A DNA stretch of 37,979 nt, taken from NCBI GenBank assembly GCA_900618425.1, contig UZAN01041107.1, positions 25,873 through 63,851 on the forward strand, read 5' to 3'. Positions 1 through 11,110 of the stretch are shown here, piece after piece; positions within the stretch are counted from its first letter, which is position 1, and every line of letters begins with the position of its first letter. The position numbers and the translations under genes were made by a program. The notes under the pieces were generated by a model that made no database searches, was not told where the DNA came from, and saw nothing but the letters and a program-made list of their open reading frames with translations. This stretch comes from Echinostoma caproni (taxonomy: Eukaryota > Platyhelminthes > Trematoda > Plagiorchiida > Echinostomatidae).

Positions 1-445
1 GACGCCGAGATCCTCCTCATTCGAGACATACGGAAATTGTTGATCTCCAAGGAAATACGGAAACCGAATTTTGTGTCTACGGGATACGACCGTACACTTT
101 TATGCATTAAATTCCATGTCGTTTTCGACCATTGATAGGGCAGCATTAAGTGTTCTTTGAAGTTCTAGCGAGTCCTCAGGTTTTGTCCCCCTTTTCCATA
201 TTTGTGCATCGTCTGCTAAAATTAGTGTTTGTGGCCCCAGGATGTCCGTTAGGTCGTTTATAAAAACAAGGGAAGTTAAGGGCCCAGTACGGATCCCGGT
301 GGAACTCCTCGTGCTATGCTGATGGGATCGGAAAGTGACCCAGAGACCCGAACCGCATGGTACGTTGTCGAAGAAATTCTTCTATCCAGCCCAGTATAAG
401 TCCCCGAATTCCGTAGTTATGTACTTTTCTCAGAAGTATTTTGTC
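1..445 (-). mobile_element. CR1-like LINE reverse transcriptase fragment (decayed)
   Basis: Reading the minus strand from 445 downward gives a non-LTR reverse transcriptase segment. It starts with a DKILLRKVHNYGIRG-like stretch, continues through RGVPPGSVLGPL (motif B region) and INDLTDILGPQTLILADDAQ (motif C, LADD where FADD is usual), and ends with SNEEDLGV at the window edge. Known family order in CR1/Jockey-type LINEs matches this. It is broken: one frameshift lies near 355-365, between the GWIEEFLRQRTM stretch and the V-R-V-S-G-S stretch, and a stop (TAA) follows the MEFNA segment near 105. The copy runs off the left edge, so its 3' end is not visible. It resembles the copies at 5943-6515 and 10361-11110 and is probably the same family. 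Confidence 0.85.
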
Positions 446-1810
446 CGTTCAGATTTGCCACCACGTTTCTGATTTCAGATGCATTGTGGGATTGGATAAA
501 CCGATGATTATTTGCTTTGTTAAACTATGAAATTCTCAAATTGGTGCAAGACAACCGTCACTGTACAGTTCCAATTGCTAACGATTATCTCAAGTGCTGA
601 TTCTTTCGTTAGACACAGTGTCATTTGTGCATCATGAAATTAATACACCTTGAAAGCAACTGGGTTCAGTCGTATGACGGACTACATTCTTAGATTTGTT
701 TTCTATCGCTGAAACCAAAGCGAAAAAATAACTAGACAATGATCACCATTCTAATATGATTATGATGGCTGCATAATATCAATAGTCTGCGACAAAATTA
801 TTGCATTACTTGGGGAGTTTTCATTTCTTTCTTCCCACAGAAAAAATCAATAATATTTTTTGACCATCTGATCGATAAGCAAAAGAAATATCAAACACGA
901 AGTTTCAATGAGTTATCTCACATTTTACCGTGAACTGAGAAATCAGAAATATTACACCCCTTGTATTGACTTGATTGGAAAAATTAATCACGCCACAGAT
1001 TTTGCTTCGGTTCGGTTCGATTAACTGTGCACCCATGTACCCCATTACACAGATGACCTTTGACATTTACCCATCATCATGCCCCGATTTGGTCCGACGG
1101 CATACTTTGTACTTTGTTGTTATTGTTCTCATACCGCCTCTAAGCGTTTCTGATCCCACTCATTTGTGCGGCCTCTACCCTTATCGTCCTGTCCCATGCT
1201 TGCCATTCCCGGGCGTAATTACACACGAACTACCCCGAATCCGTTCCTCCACCCACGTTTTCGTTCTAATACATTGTCATCCTGTCCTCTTTATGTTCCT
1301 ATTGGATCATTCGCTTCACTTGCTTAGCGGACTGCTTTGTTCCATAGGATCCCGTGAACCGTTTGTGTCTTGCATTGACCAATGACTGCGCTTCTTTATC
1401 GAGCACTTGTGGTTGGTGTTTCTATCCCTTAAATCGTCCCTTTTCTAAGCCGAATTTTCATTCCTTTTGGTGACCGCTCCGCAGGTGCTTTGTTCTGCGC
1501 CTTGACCTGCATTGTACTTCATTCTTGTACCGTGGATACCGGATTGGCCCACAATTTGAGGTATGGTGTTTTTGTACATATTTGTCTGCTTATGGTACAC
1601 GTAGATTACCGACTTCTCGTTATCTGGAATCGGACTTGGGGTTCGTATCCACGAGTCACTCAACCACTGGACGACATTCCGGTACACTCCCCTACCTTTC
1701 TTTATCTTATCCGTTTCAATTAGTTTACTACTGGCTGCACTGTCCAATCGGTCTTAAAACTTAGACAACCCCCGGGAAATAATATGGAATGACTGGCGCG
1801 GGCCGCGAAT
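446..1810. other. Unassigned stretch, part C/T-rich
   Basis: From 446 to about 970 the sequence is AT-rich with no coding signal seen. From about 1050 to 1770 the plus strand is C/T-rich and carries overlapping open frames in more than one frame (for example 975-1385 plus and 1445-1747 minus). None starts convincingly or shows a known domain. The composition is like the 5' parts of retroelements, but no homology was recognised. Confidence 0.4.
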
Positions 1811-1984
1811 GTTAGTGTTGGTGTGTTCTCCCAGCTGGAATGGTTCTTCGCAGACGCTTCGTAGAGAGGCTAGACAACATAATCAGGGCTTCCTCGAAGT
1901 TGCACTGATGATGTAACCTAGCCTGACTATGAAAAAATGTCTGCGAACAACAATTCCAACTTGAAGAACACACCAACATCAACA
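1811..1984. repeat. Palindromic foldback element, copy 1
   Basis: The left end (GTGTTGGTGTGTTCTCC, then GCTGGAATGG, then TTCGCAGACGCTTCGTAG) is mirrored by the right end (CTGCGAACAACAATTCC, then AACTTGAAGAACACACC, then AACATC). Pairing continues inward through GGCTAG / CTAGCC and ACATAATCAG / CTGATGATGT to a centre near 1895. The whole unit of about 174 bp is therefore one imperfect inverted repeat. A homologous unit lies at 28570-28717. No coding capacity and no clear target-site duplication was found. It is likely a non-autonomous element. Confidence 0.8.
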
Positions 1985-3267
1985 TGGTAAAAACCTTTTT
2001 GGAAAGAGAATTTCAGTGGCTTTTTGTAGATTCACCTTGATTTACTGTCGAAAAATTCTAACGTGTAAACTTACCAAAACTATGTTTTAAACAGCTCGCT
2101 TCCACTACCTTTTGCATTGTTAAAGTTTCAAATAGTTATTCCTTCAAGATGATCCCAGCAGTCATCATTGATGCTTTGGTCTGGTGTTTTTTCCGGTCAT
2201 AGTTTGCAGAAAATACCATAAAACAGTTGATAAAGCTTGACGAGTATCTTAGCACCAGCGTACATGGCATTCTTTTTCGGAAAATAAGTCTGCTCACCGT
2301 CTTAGCGGTAGTTTCGGTGGTTCATTCATAACTTCAGTCAGTTAAATCAGGTAAAGTCCCGTTATGAATACCCAGTCACACATTCCATCAGAAAACAATT
2401 AGCTTCCCGTCCTGTATTTTCGTTGTATTTTACATCATCAAATTATGCACTCTAGACTTCTCAGTATCAGGAAGATTATACTAGGAAGCCATAGTCACTG
2501 TTGGTTCCCTTCGGTCACACCTCAAGCTTTGACAGGTATCGTTAATGTGCTAGTTGACATTCATACAGAACAGCCTCCACACTCCCATTGTTTCTAAGGT
2601 TACCTGCTCTCACGTGCTTTCCGCCCCCACCCTGGTCTTCCTCGTGCGGCGCTACGTGCGCATTCCAGAGTTTGAAAGCGGTGTCATGCGCCACCGTTGT
2701 CTGTGCTCTTTACTTCACTGTCCCGTGCTAACCATAATTATCCGATTGCTATAATTGATATGCCAGATATAAAATATTGTCTGTCAGCTGTCTGCTCATA
2801 TTCTCACTGCCGGCCACAGATTTGTGAAGGATGCTCATGACTGGAATTTAATTTCATTGACTTCAATTTACCGTCAGTTTCGATTGAAACACTTCAACTC
2901 ATGCAACCTAATCAATGTATGGTAGTATCTTACAGTATCTGAAGTTGACAGTTGGTGGGGATCTCTGATAGCTTACCTGAACCGGTTTATTCCTTTATCA
3001 AGGTATTACGAGTAACGAGAATATGTTCATTGCCGTGAGAATTGTCATTTTCTAGTTTATTTAAATGAAAGCAGAAGTTGATTTTATGAAATTTCGGTTT
3101 GGAAAATGATGATGACGGCCAATTGAAATTTGTTTAGAGACTCCATTGAAGCTAACCGAGAGGTGACGGTTCAATGCTGGCGAGCCAAACGAACCGAGTA
3201 AATTTCCCTGAAGACATCTGAACAGACTTGAATCCGTAGTCTGATCAAGTCCAGTGTGATCCCATCG
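1985..3267. other. AT-rich intergenic sequence
   Basis: No gene, repeat or element was recognised. A short C-rich patch at about 2575-2750 carries a 66-codon open frame without recognisable domain or initiation context and is not called. Confidence 0.4.
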
Positions 3268-3336
3268 GCATAGTGATTATATACCCGCCTTTTTATGAGG
3301 CCAGTTCAGAGTTTAAATCCCAAACGCTTCGAGCTC
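3268..3336 (+). repeat. Possible tRNA-derived SINE head
   Basis: The segment resembles a decayed tRNA: GGCATAGTGATTATA looks like a D-arm/A-box, followed after about 35 bases by GAGTTTAAATCCCAAAC, similar to a B-box (GGTTCRANTCC). It is followed by a region without coding potential. It could be chance or an unrelated repeat, and no second copy was found in the window. Confidence 0.35.
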
Positions 3337-4217
3337 TTAAGAGAGCGCAACTCGAATTTAGTGCTCCCTGAGTTGACTGAATGAAATAAGGGTTGTGCGT
3401 GAATGTGATGACGACATCAGTTAAACCATAACACTACTCACAAGTAGTCATGAGCTGGAAGTCAGTGTGGTGCAGCTTCGAAAAGGAATTCATGTAACGA
3501 TTCTTTTTCAATAGATCACATCCGATGATTGCAGATATTGTGTAATGGTAGAACTAAAACGATCATTGGAGCATTGTTTGATTAGACTATCGAGTACATG
3601 CAACAGGATTAGCTAAGAGGTAGTTGTTCCCTATATTGCTAGGATTTTACTTCGAGGGTGCATGTCTGGCCCTTACGCAACCAAGTGTGGCCTACAACTT
3701 ATTAGGACGCGTTCGTAGAAATGCGTACCGCTTTCTCAGCCTTCAGACCAGTCAGCCGGACGCCTTTTCATGTGAGGAAAGCTGCTACTCTCTTGCTCTC
3801 ACTTGGTGTAACCCGCTGGTCAAACGTTTGTCATGCTATGGCTGATGCCAGTTGCCACAGGTGGGAGTTAGGAGCTGCGTGTGCATCAAAGGAAGGAACA
3901 CGATAAGTTCCTGAGCATCGATGTTGGTAACGGTATATTGGGCATTTGTTTTCAGTTAGTCATTTTATAATAGTTCATTTGATCAGACAGTCTAGTAGTA
4001 GTCAGAATAGGCAGGGTTCAAGAATCACAGTCGAAAATGAAGGACGGAGTCGTATGAGCAATCCTAGGCAGGAATCACTCTTTCCAAGATGCAGTAAAAG
4101 CCCCAGAAGTATCGGTTCATATATTGAGAGGAATCAGCAGGATTAAACAGTATTTAAATAAAAATATTATTGCTCAGACGGCATCAACCAATCGCCATCC
4201 TTGTTTTTCGAGTCACA
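3337..4217. other. Intergenic sequence with short ORFs only
   Basis: A GC-richer patch at about 3650-3900 holds overlapping short open frames in two frames, without domains. The rest is AT-rich. Nothing recognisable was seen. Confidence 0.35.
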
Positions 4218-4320
4218 CAGCTTCTGTTTGAACTGCATGCCCTTTGATTTGCCGATGCTTTTGGTCAGTGGTCTGATGTCCAGAAACTGGAACTCGTACC
4301 CCCTTGGCTGGCGTTACCTC
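4218..4320 (+). repeat. Dispersed 103-bp repeat, copy 1
   Basis: This segment aligns almost without gaps to 35930-36032 in the same orientation. Shared blocks are CAGCTTCTG, TGAAC-GCATG, TGTCCAGAAACTG and CTTGGC-GCGTTA. The 35930 copy lies just upstream of the BEL/Pao gag remnant, so both may be pieces of an LTR or leader, but this is not shown. Confidence 0.55.
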
Positions 4321-5942
4321 GAAGGGTGGATTGGCTAAAAAGGGTCACTGATTTAATTTAAGATCACAAAAATCACTCCGCAATACCCATGGACGCTTTA
4401 ATGGATAAAACAAGGCATTATTGTAGCGCATGCCTGGATAGGCATTTTCTCTCACTCCACACAGTTTAAGAATGTGTTAGACATAAATACCGCCAACCTT
4501 TATCAAACGAAGCTTCATTCACCCCTGCTCTCTCTCTCTATATATATATTTTTTGAGTGGTATCAACACAAGCATAACCGATCATGAACCAACCTGAATG
4601 CGTGACTCGTGGACATTATCTTACCATCAGGTGAGCGCCTCATTAACACAGTTTCATTGCTGCTTCTTAGTTTTTTTCCGATCGAACGTGTCTCTTTCGT
4701 CACCTTCACACTTTTTTTCCTTGTACGTCCGATGCACATGCAGTCAGTTAACCGTACTAAAAGGCTATTTCAACGTACCGTAGTTCAAAATTCCAAAACG
4801 CTTTCAACCTAACGCTTCAATGCGGCACAACACCCTAACCTTCTGTGTCGACTATTCAGTTTATATTATCAATATCCTTGAAAACAGAGTCGATAAACAG
4901 GTTCTACCATAGATGCTCTTGTATAATCCTCATGTGCCGCACTTCGTTGCATAAATAGGGTGAATTTCTTTTTCACAGTATTCACTTTGTGTGCGATTAA
5001 ACAAACGTTTACCAAGTGTATATTCTCCATCTTTTACGTTTGGACTTGTGCGCTTCGGGGAAATTTGAGAGGTTTCTTTTCACAACGACGACAAGAAGTG
5101 ATTTAGCAAACATATTTATTTTAAACTAAAAGATAACGATTGTAGAGCTTCCATGCGTTTTTAGAAACGCTGTTTGGTTTCCTTATAAGTGTCTTTTATT
5201 AGCTTTTGGCCCTTTGGAGTAGATCATACGACAAGGGACAGAGTTCTTTTTTCTATTTCATTGCTTTTTCACAGATGGATATTTGATAAGCAAAATATTT
5301 TTTCACACACTTTGAATTGATTAACTAATGGACTCTTATTGGATTTGCGAATTGTTTCGAGTGAATAAACATGCAGACAAAATTTACGATCTTCCGTTAC
5401 TATTGTTCAACCGAGCTGGACGAACCAGAGAAATACCCGAATTTGATACCGTCGCGAGTCTAATATTGATCACAGGTTAACAATGAACAAAGTAGCATTC
5501 ATCAATTATCGATTTATCTGAGGCGGTATTGTTATTCGTGGTTATCAAGCCGGGATTCAGTCCGTTGCGTGTGGGCTGACCGGCTGTTATGTATCAAGGG
5601 TTATCAGCATCTCATTGAAATCATCTCCATCAAGCTCGCTGAGATGATAAGTTTTCTTTTGGACATGTTCTGCAAGAACTAAAAATGACATCTCAGCTGG
5701 TGATGAAACATTTTAAACAAAAGGTGCCATGCTAAGGAAACAGGTGAAAATAAACTCAGTTTTGCGAAATATAGGAACTCATCCTATATATTTGCCACAG
5801 TTGTGCTCGTTTGGCGATCGTAGGCAGATTCAAAGTTAAGTTTTCAAAGTTTTATTATGGCAAATACCTACAAGCGGTTGCTTTTCTAGCCCCATAGGAG
5901 TTGGCACAGATGAATCGGTTCACAGTACATACAAAGTAGATG
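4321..5942. other. AT-rich intergenic sequence with a microsatellite
   Basis: No gene or element was recognised. A CT run (4527-4539) passes directly into a TA run (4539-4550). Confidence 0.45.
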
Positions 5943-6515
5943 AATGTCACAATGTCACAATTTGTCCTTGTTTCGTGCACTTCTACGGATGTTGAAATTT
6001 AAGACTTTTCAAAGCTTCATCCAGGTTGTGCTTGAAGGAATCAATTGTTGGTGCAGAGACAACGTGTGGTGGTTGAGAATTCCAAGTAATGCACACTCTG
6101 AGGGCGAATGAATGCCGCCGGCATTTTTGGAGCGCAAATTTGAATGAGTGCCCCCGCAGGTGAGTGTTGGGCGACAAGGAAAGGAGTGGACGACATGGAT
6201 GGTCTGGGTTCCACATTATTTGATATATCAAGATCAAGTCCCCTCGAATGCGGCGATACTGTGTGGAGTACTTTTGCAGTGATTCCAGTCTTTCTGCATA
6301 AATCTTGGAATGTAGGCCTTTGACCATTTTGGTAGCCATTCTTTGTAGATGTTCCAGAGTCTTTTGATCGCGTTGCAGCCATGGATTCCATGCTTGAATG
6401 GCGTACTCTGTGTGGGGTCGAATGTAGGCTGATAGCAATCGTGGGAACAGCGTTGGTTCAAGTTTGCCAAATACTCGTTTTAGCAAACCAACCGGATCGA
6501 GATAATGCCTTGTGG
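5943..6515 (-). mobile_element. CR1-like LINE 3' end (RT C-terminus plus terminal repeat)
   Basis: The minus strand has an open frame (about 6515 to 5983, roughly 175 residues) matching the region after the reverse transcriptase catalytic core of CR1-type LINEs. It reads LLKRVFGKLEPTLFPRLL, then YAIQAWNPWLQRD, then LEHLQRMATKMVKGL, then RRHSFALRVCITWNSQPPH and finally APTIDSFKHNLDEALKSL. No internal stop is seen. The catalytic YADD/FADD part is absent, as expected of a 5'-truncated insertion. The element ends with two copies of an 8-bp unit (AATGTCAC on plus, GTGACATT on minus) at 5943-5958, which fits the short terminal microsatellites known for CR1 elements. The TTG-type upstream extension of the frame is not a real start. 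Confidence 0.85.
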
Positions 6516-6813
6516 TCCTCAATCAATTTGAGTATATCAACCACTTTGTATTGGACGAAACCCGATTATAAAGTTGTTTCTCGCCAGAAATCAGTTCACT
6601 TATTGTGACTCGGCTGTAATACAGTTTTTTCTTACCTATCCAGTTTTCTTTCTCGGAACTTACACCGTAACGCGGAATTTTGCAGTATTTAACTGGAATC
6701 TATAATTTTAAACATTCCTAACTATAACTTAAAAACAAGAAAGTGCAAAACATTTAAATTCAAACATAACAAAAGAATATTAATTCGAAATAAAATTCGG
6801 ATGAATGATGCTT
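6516..6813. other. Spacer, nothing recognised
   Basis: AT-rich sequence between the CR1 fragment and the palindromic MITE-like element. Confidence 0.45.
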
Positions 6814-6951
6814 CCAGAAACTCCCGCAATAGTTGCATTTACGTAAACTAGTGGCGTTTTTTTTTGAATTCGTTATTTACACATGTATAAATAAAAAAAT
6901 AATGAAAACGCCACTAGTTTACGTAAATTCAACTATTGCTGGAGTCTCTGG
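6814..6951. mobile_element. MITE-like palindromic element
   Basis: Two 47-bp arms (6814-6860 and 6905-6951) are inverted copies with only three mismatches. The core of each arm contains TTTACGTAAACTAGTGGCG. A 44-bp AT-rich spacer separates them. The outer ends read CCAGAAACTCC and, inverted, CCAGAGACTCC, and pairing extends two more bases (TTCCAG...CTGGAA). No open frame is present, so this is a non-autonomous DNA element or foldback. The family was not identified and no clear target-site duplication was found. High arm identity suggests a fairly recent insertion compared with the surrounding LINE scraps. Confidence 0.8.
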
Positions 6952-9688
6952 AACAGTTATCACCGCATAACACGCGTCTGTTCGTAAAAACCTCAATTCC
7001 AAAGATCGTTTATCCGAATTCCGATAATACTGCTGTCTATCGCGTATTGAGCAATGAATAACTTCTCAAACTAACGTTTTCGTGGTTATCACGCAGAGAA
7101 ATTGAAGTTAGCTGATTGCTCCCAAGCTCACATCACGTATAGCTTAGATGTTACCGTTTTGGTTGAATGTAGATTAGATCTTTTTCAGGGGATGAAATAG
7201 AATGAACAACCAATGCAGGTTCCACTGAGATGCTGTTGTCATAAAAGCCACATGTTCCATGGTCTGTCAGTAATCAATGGTACTCGTTACTTCAAGACTC
7301 CCTTTATATCTTTGATTTTGCGGACGGGTTTAGTATGAAAGGATTCCAAAGTTCCTCCGTAACTACTCAATGTTGTGCTCGCTAGTGAAATCAGCTCGAA
7401 GTAAATTCCAATGAATGTGTTTTCTCACATCCTGTTCTATCTTCTTATCAAAGATCTTTAACCTAAAACTTCTAATTCTAGCCCTAAATTTACCGATAAT
7501 TTGATTTTTAACAAAGATTCGTGTGTCATTCATTATTTATCCCGACTGGTGGTCCACTTCTTCTTTGCTTACTTCATGCATCAGTACTGTCGCTACTCAG
7601 CACCCTAAAGTTGGATAACTTTTTGATGTAACAAAACCTTCTGAGTAACTACATTAAGCTAGTTTGATCCTCGTACTTCCAGTATGCATCTCAACGCTCA
7701 TCCAATTTGCGCCGCATCGTTTAGCATTCCGCGCAGTCTCCAAATTTTCTCTAACACTAGCGGGGCTCTTCATATTCTTGAACTTGCAACGTACAGTTCT
7801 TACCTTTACCGTACAGAGCGTTGCTTTCCAACTTCCAACTCATTACAGGAAATGATACATGAGTATACGTATAATCAGGCCAGATATTCTCTTTATTGAA
7901 AATCTCTTGCATGTTCAGCCTAAAGCCGTTCACCTTGTGATATGTCCGTTCCCAACCTTCACTCCTAAACTACTTACCCATCACCGTGGGGTCGCTTACC
8001 GATTCCGTTTCTACCGTTTTCAGCACGAACCTAGTTCTTCCTACATCGCTTTACTGGATTCTCCACAACTTTCAGCTGCCCCCGAGGGCCCGCAAACAGG
8101 CCTTATCTCACCTTGACCAGGTGAACGATATCGTTTAAATTCGCTTCTTCGCTAAAAAACATGAAATAAAGCGACACATTTTACTTTCACTGGACTTATC
8201 TCTCTGTAAACTTATGTCCGTTCCATAATCATATTCAAGTGCATAACCGATGAATTGTGTTGTAAATCCCTGTTCTTCACTATAATTGGTCTTTATGATC
8301 ATGGAATTCACTGCTCAAATGTACGCTGGTCTTGTCACGTGAAAGAGAAACAAACTTTATGCATACATCTCTTCAAACAAACTTGCATTGCTTTTGGTCT
8401 GCTGTCACATCATTCATTGCCTAAAATCCGTGGATTACTGAGTTCTTATATCCCAAATTGATAAATAAGAGGTAACTGTTCTGATTAATCACTTCGTGCA
8501 CTTCTTCACTTCTTGTTGTGACGTAATCTGTTGACCTTCAGAAGGACTTCATCACTAGGGAACGGGAACAGCAAACATTGCTTGGTAATGCCAAAGGTGC
8601 ACAAAGGATTTGCTGACCGGTGAAGTCCATCCATATAAATCAGTTGTAGCAACGAACGTTTCCCGCAAAATGCAACCATACGATGTCTTGTCCCAGTGTT
8701 TCTAACTCGGTCTTTCAATCGCCAAACAATAATAAACATCCTCAAAACTTCCGGAATATTATGCCTGATACAATAACATAATATATTCAAAGTGGCGCTT
8801 CACAGTTGTGCACTATTTTTCGGTAATGAATTTAGGATCATGCATATTATTTATATAATTAGTCGAATGCTGTCAAAATAATCTGTTTTTTTAACGGCAA
8901 TGTCAAAAGGTGTCTTTGAAGACCTGCCCGTGTAATTCTTCTCTTTGATCTGCTGCTAGAACAAAGCTGTACGCTCTTGGGCACACATGTCTAGCTATTT
9001 GTGTTGTTGGCACATATTAGTCTGTGCAAATACACGAGTTGTACACGCTGTTCAGCCAGAGGAGGGATCTCCATCAGTACTCCTACATCTATTCCTTTCC
9101 CGCCCCCAATGTTACGCATCTATTCTGATGTGACTGTAAGTGAATCATGAATGAACTGAATAACGTTATACTCCTAAACCCTGACCGTCTCAAGGTATCT
9201 CGGCCAAAGGACTATAAACATCCATAAATCTAAGACATCAATATAGTGTACTTAATCCAAAGAAACCCGGAAAATCCTTTCCAACATCACACTTCTCACC
9301 GGAATTCCACTAAATTTAGAGCGCAATGTTAACTCTTGTCGCTCAAACTGTGCAATAGCTAGATTATTCTGGTGATAGCGGCAACTTGAGAAATCTGGTT
9401 TGATCTAAGCTGATCATCTGAAGTCATCACCGTAATGAATCTAAGTATATATTAATTGGACTTTGGGCAAGTAAATCTTGACCGCCATAAACAACACGTG
9501 ATAATGAATAAAGAGAAGCAACCTAGGGTTGAAGGACACTAGTTTTGTCCATTCATGACCACTGAAACCCTAGGTCTTCAATAAACATTGATCAAACAAA
9601 GGGGTCAGAACTGTCCGACATTCGCTAGTGAATTTAAAACCAAGAGACTGTCTGGCAATGATGAGAGAAAATTTGAAAACATTTCAGT
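6952..9688. other. Long intergenic stretch, no gene supported
   Basis: Several short open frames occur (7664-8116 plus; 8506-8790 minus, 94 codons) but none shows a known domain, and those on plus overlap in different frames. The 8506-8790 minus frame is the most gene-like by residue mix and could be an exon, but no partner exon was found. About 8990-9065 resembles about 13118-13180 weakly (a GGCACATAT-AGTC block and a ACGCTGTTC block). An inverted repeat of ten bases (ACCTAGGGTT) lies at 9521-9530 and 9566-9575. Confidence 0.35.
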
Positions 9689-9850
9689 GGCGGTGGCCCA
9701 GTGGTAATATCACCAAAATATCTCACCACCACCGTCTAACTTTTCCCATTGTTCATTGAATGGCAGCCTTCTGACTGACCGCCTCCCCCTTCCTGAAAAT
9801 TGTATCTTTGTATATTCCATAGAAAGAAGTAAAGTGAAAAAGAAAAAAGA
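9689..9850 (+). repeat. tRNA-derived SINE, copy A
   Basis: The 5' part GCGGTGGCCCAGTGGTAA looks like a tRNA A-box region. The body and 3' end (ACCACCGTCTAACTTT, then CCCCTTCCTGAAAATT, then an A-rich tail with GAAAAAGAAAAAAG) align with the SINE at 25693-25899. The B-box part seems deleted in this copy. It is a non-autonomous retroelement with no coding capacity. Confidence 0.65.
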
Positions 9851-10360
9851 ATGAAACATTGTATAAGTAAAACGAATTCAGTCATCTGTATTTATTGTAC
9901 CATTCTGAGCGGGATAAGCCACCGCGCTTTAGATACAAGAACTTCATGTATTCAACTAGTGCGTCTCAAAAATTTCGTTAATAGCATAGGTAGCATTCTC
10001 AGCGAAACAACGTGTAACCATTCACCTTGAAATCGCCGCATTGGTCGCGATTGGTCGCTGATCCCTCATCTGCATGTGCACGAACCCTCCCTGACTCATT
10101 GTTGTTATTGCTTGACATGAGACGTTTGATTGTCTCGTTCATTCCGTTGTGTTGACTTGATTTCACGGTTTTTCGGTGCCCTATTTCTACCGGATGATCC
10201 CACAGTTTGGGGTTTGTTCATTGTACACTTAATCATTTATCTCCAAATTTATGTTGCAGTAGCCTACTTTGATAAACCTCTTTTGATACAAAGCATTTGA
10301 TCTTGTGGGTTTCACTCGTCACTCTACTGTGGATTATTCGCTACCGTGGAATTAATAATA
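9851..10360. other. Spacer before CR1 copy
   Basis: AT-rich. A KAFDLV-coding stretch near 10290 resembles RT motif A and could be an earlier part of the following CR1 copy with most of the core deleted, but it is too short to be sure. Confidence 0.35.
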
Positions 10361-11110
10361 ACAAAACCAGAAGATTCATTTGATCTCCAGAACGCCCTTG
10401 ACGAAGCCCATAGATGATCTGTCTCTTATGTCCTGGAATTTAACGTTATCAAATGGTCTTATCACTACGTCACAATGGTCGTTTTTCCTACACTCTCGGA
10501 CACGAAAATCTGCTTCATGCTCCATCCCAGAAGGATCTGGAAGCAATCATTTACACAGACTTGAGCTGCTTCACAAACTGTTTCAGGGCATTGTCCATTG
10601 CGGTAAAACAGGCTGGACTGCTCAAAAGAGTTTTTGGATCGTTTGAGCCGGCTTTATTTCTACGTCCGTTAGCCAGATATAGCTGTCCATACACCGAGTA
10701 CTCAATTCAGGCCTGGAACCCATGACTGCAGCGAGATCGGGAGGCACTCGAACATCCGCAGAGAATGGCTACCAAGATAGTCAAAGATCTATGTTCCAAG
10801 ACCTATGGAGGGAGATTACAGCTATGTCCTCAAATCACAAATGATTTCACTGTATCGGATTTTCCAACAGCCCAACCATCTATATAGATCTCTTTTGGTT
10901 CTATCAACCAATGTTCATCTTGTAGGGTATCCACTGAAGTTGGCACTCCAAAAGAACCGTCTCGACTGCAGACGCCATTCGTTTGCAGTCAGAGTGTGCA
11001 GGACATAGAACACTCTATCACCTCACGTGGTCTGTGCGCCATTAGTATCTTTAAAGCGTCAGATTGATGATGCTCTGGCAAACATTATACTTCAACACCC
11101 AACTACATAA
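10361..11110 (+). mobile_element. CR1-like LINE RT fragment (decayed)
   Basis: Reading the plus strand gives, in changing frames: TKPEDSFDLQNALDEAHR (region after motif C), YTLGHEN, QKDLEAII, LLKRVFGSFEPALF, YTEYSIQAWNP, LEHPQRMATKIVKDL, LYRIFQQPNHLYRSLL, RRHSFAVRVCRT and ALANIILQHPTT with a TAA stop at 11108-11110. Order and motifs match the C-terminal half of the copy at 5943-6515, on the opposite strand. Damage includes a stop after WNP near 10723, frameshifts near 10450 and near 10800, and a stop after VCRT near 11006. No 8-bp terminal repeat was seen after 11110. It is a pseudogene of the same family. Confidence 0.85.

Noticed and set aside
975..1385. 136-codon plus-strand open frame
   Set aside because: It opens with TTG, has no recognisable domain, overlaps other open frames in a C/T-rich stretch and has no splice or start context.
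1445..1764. Overlapping open frames on both strands
   Set aside because: Three frames are open at once, which points to biased composition rather than coding. No domain seen.
1900..1960. Hammerhead ribozyme core in the foldback element
   Set aside because: CTGATGA, a short GCC/GGC-like stem and GAAAA are present, but an extra base follows CTGATGA and there is no room for stem III before the cleavage context. Kept only as a test in the findings.
7664..8116. Chain of plus-strand open frames
   Set aside because: Frames change without splice signals or domains; not supported as a gene.
8506..8790. 94-codon minus-strand frame
   Set aside because: Residue mix is gene-like, but no family, start or neighbouring exon could be found.
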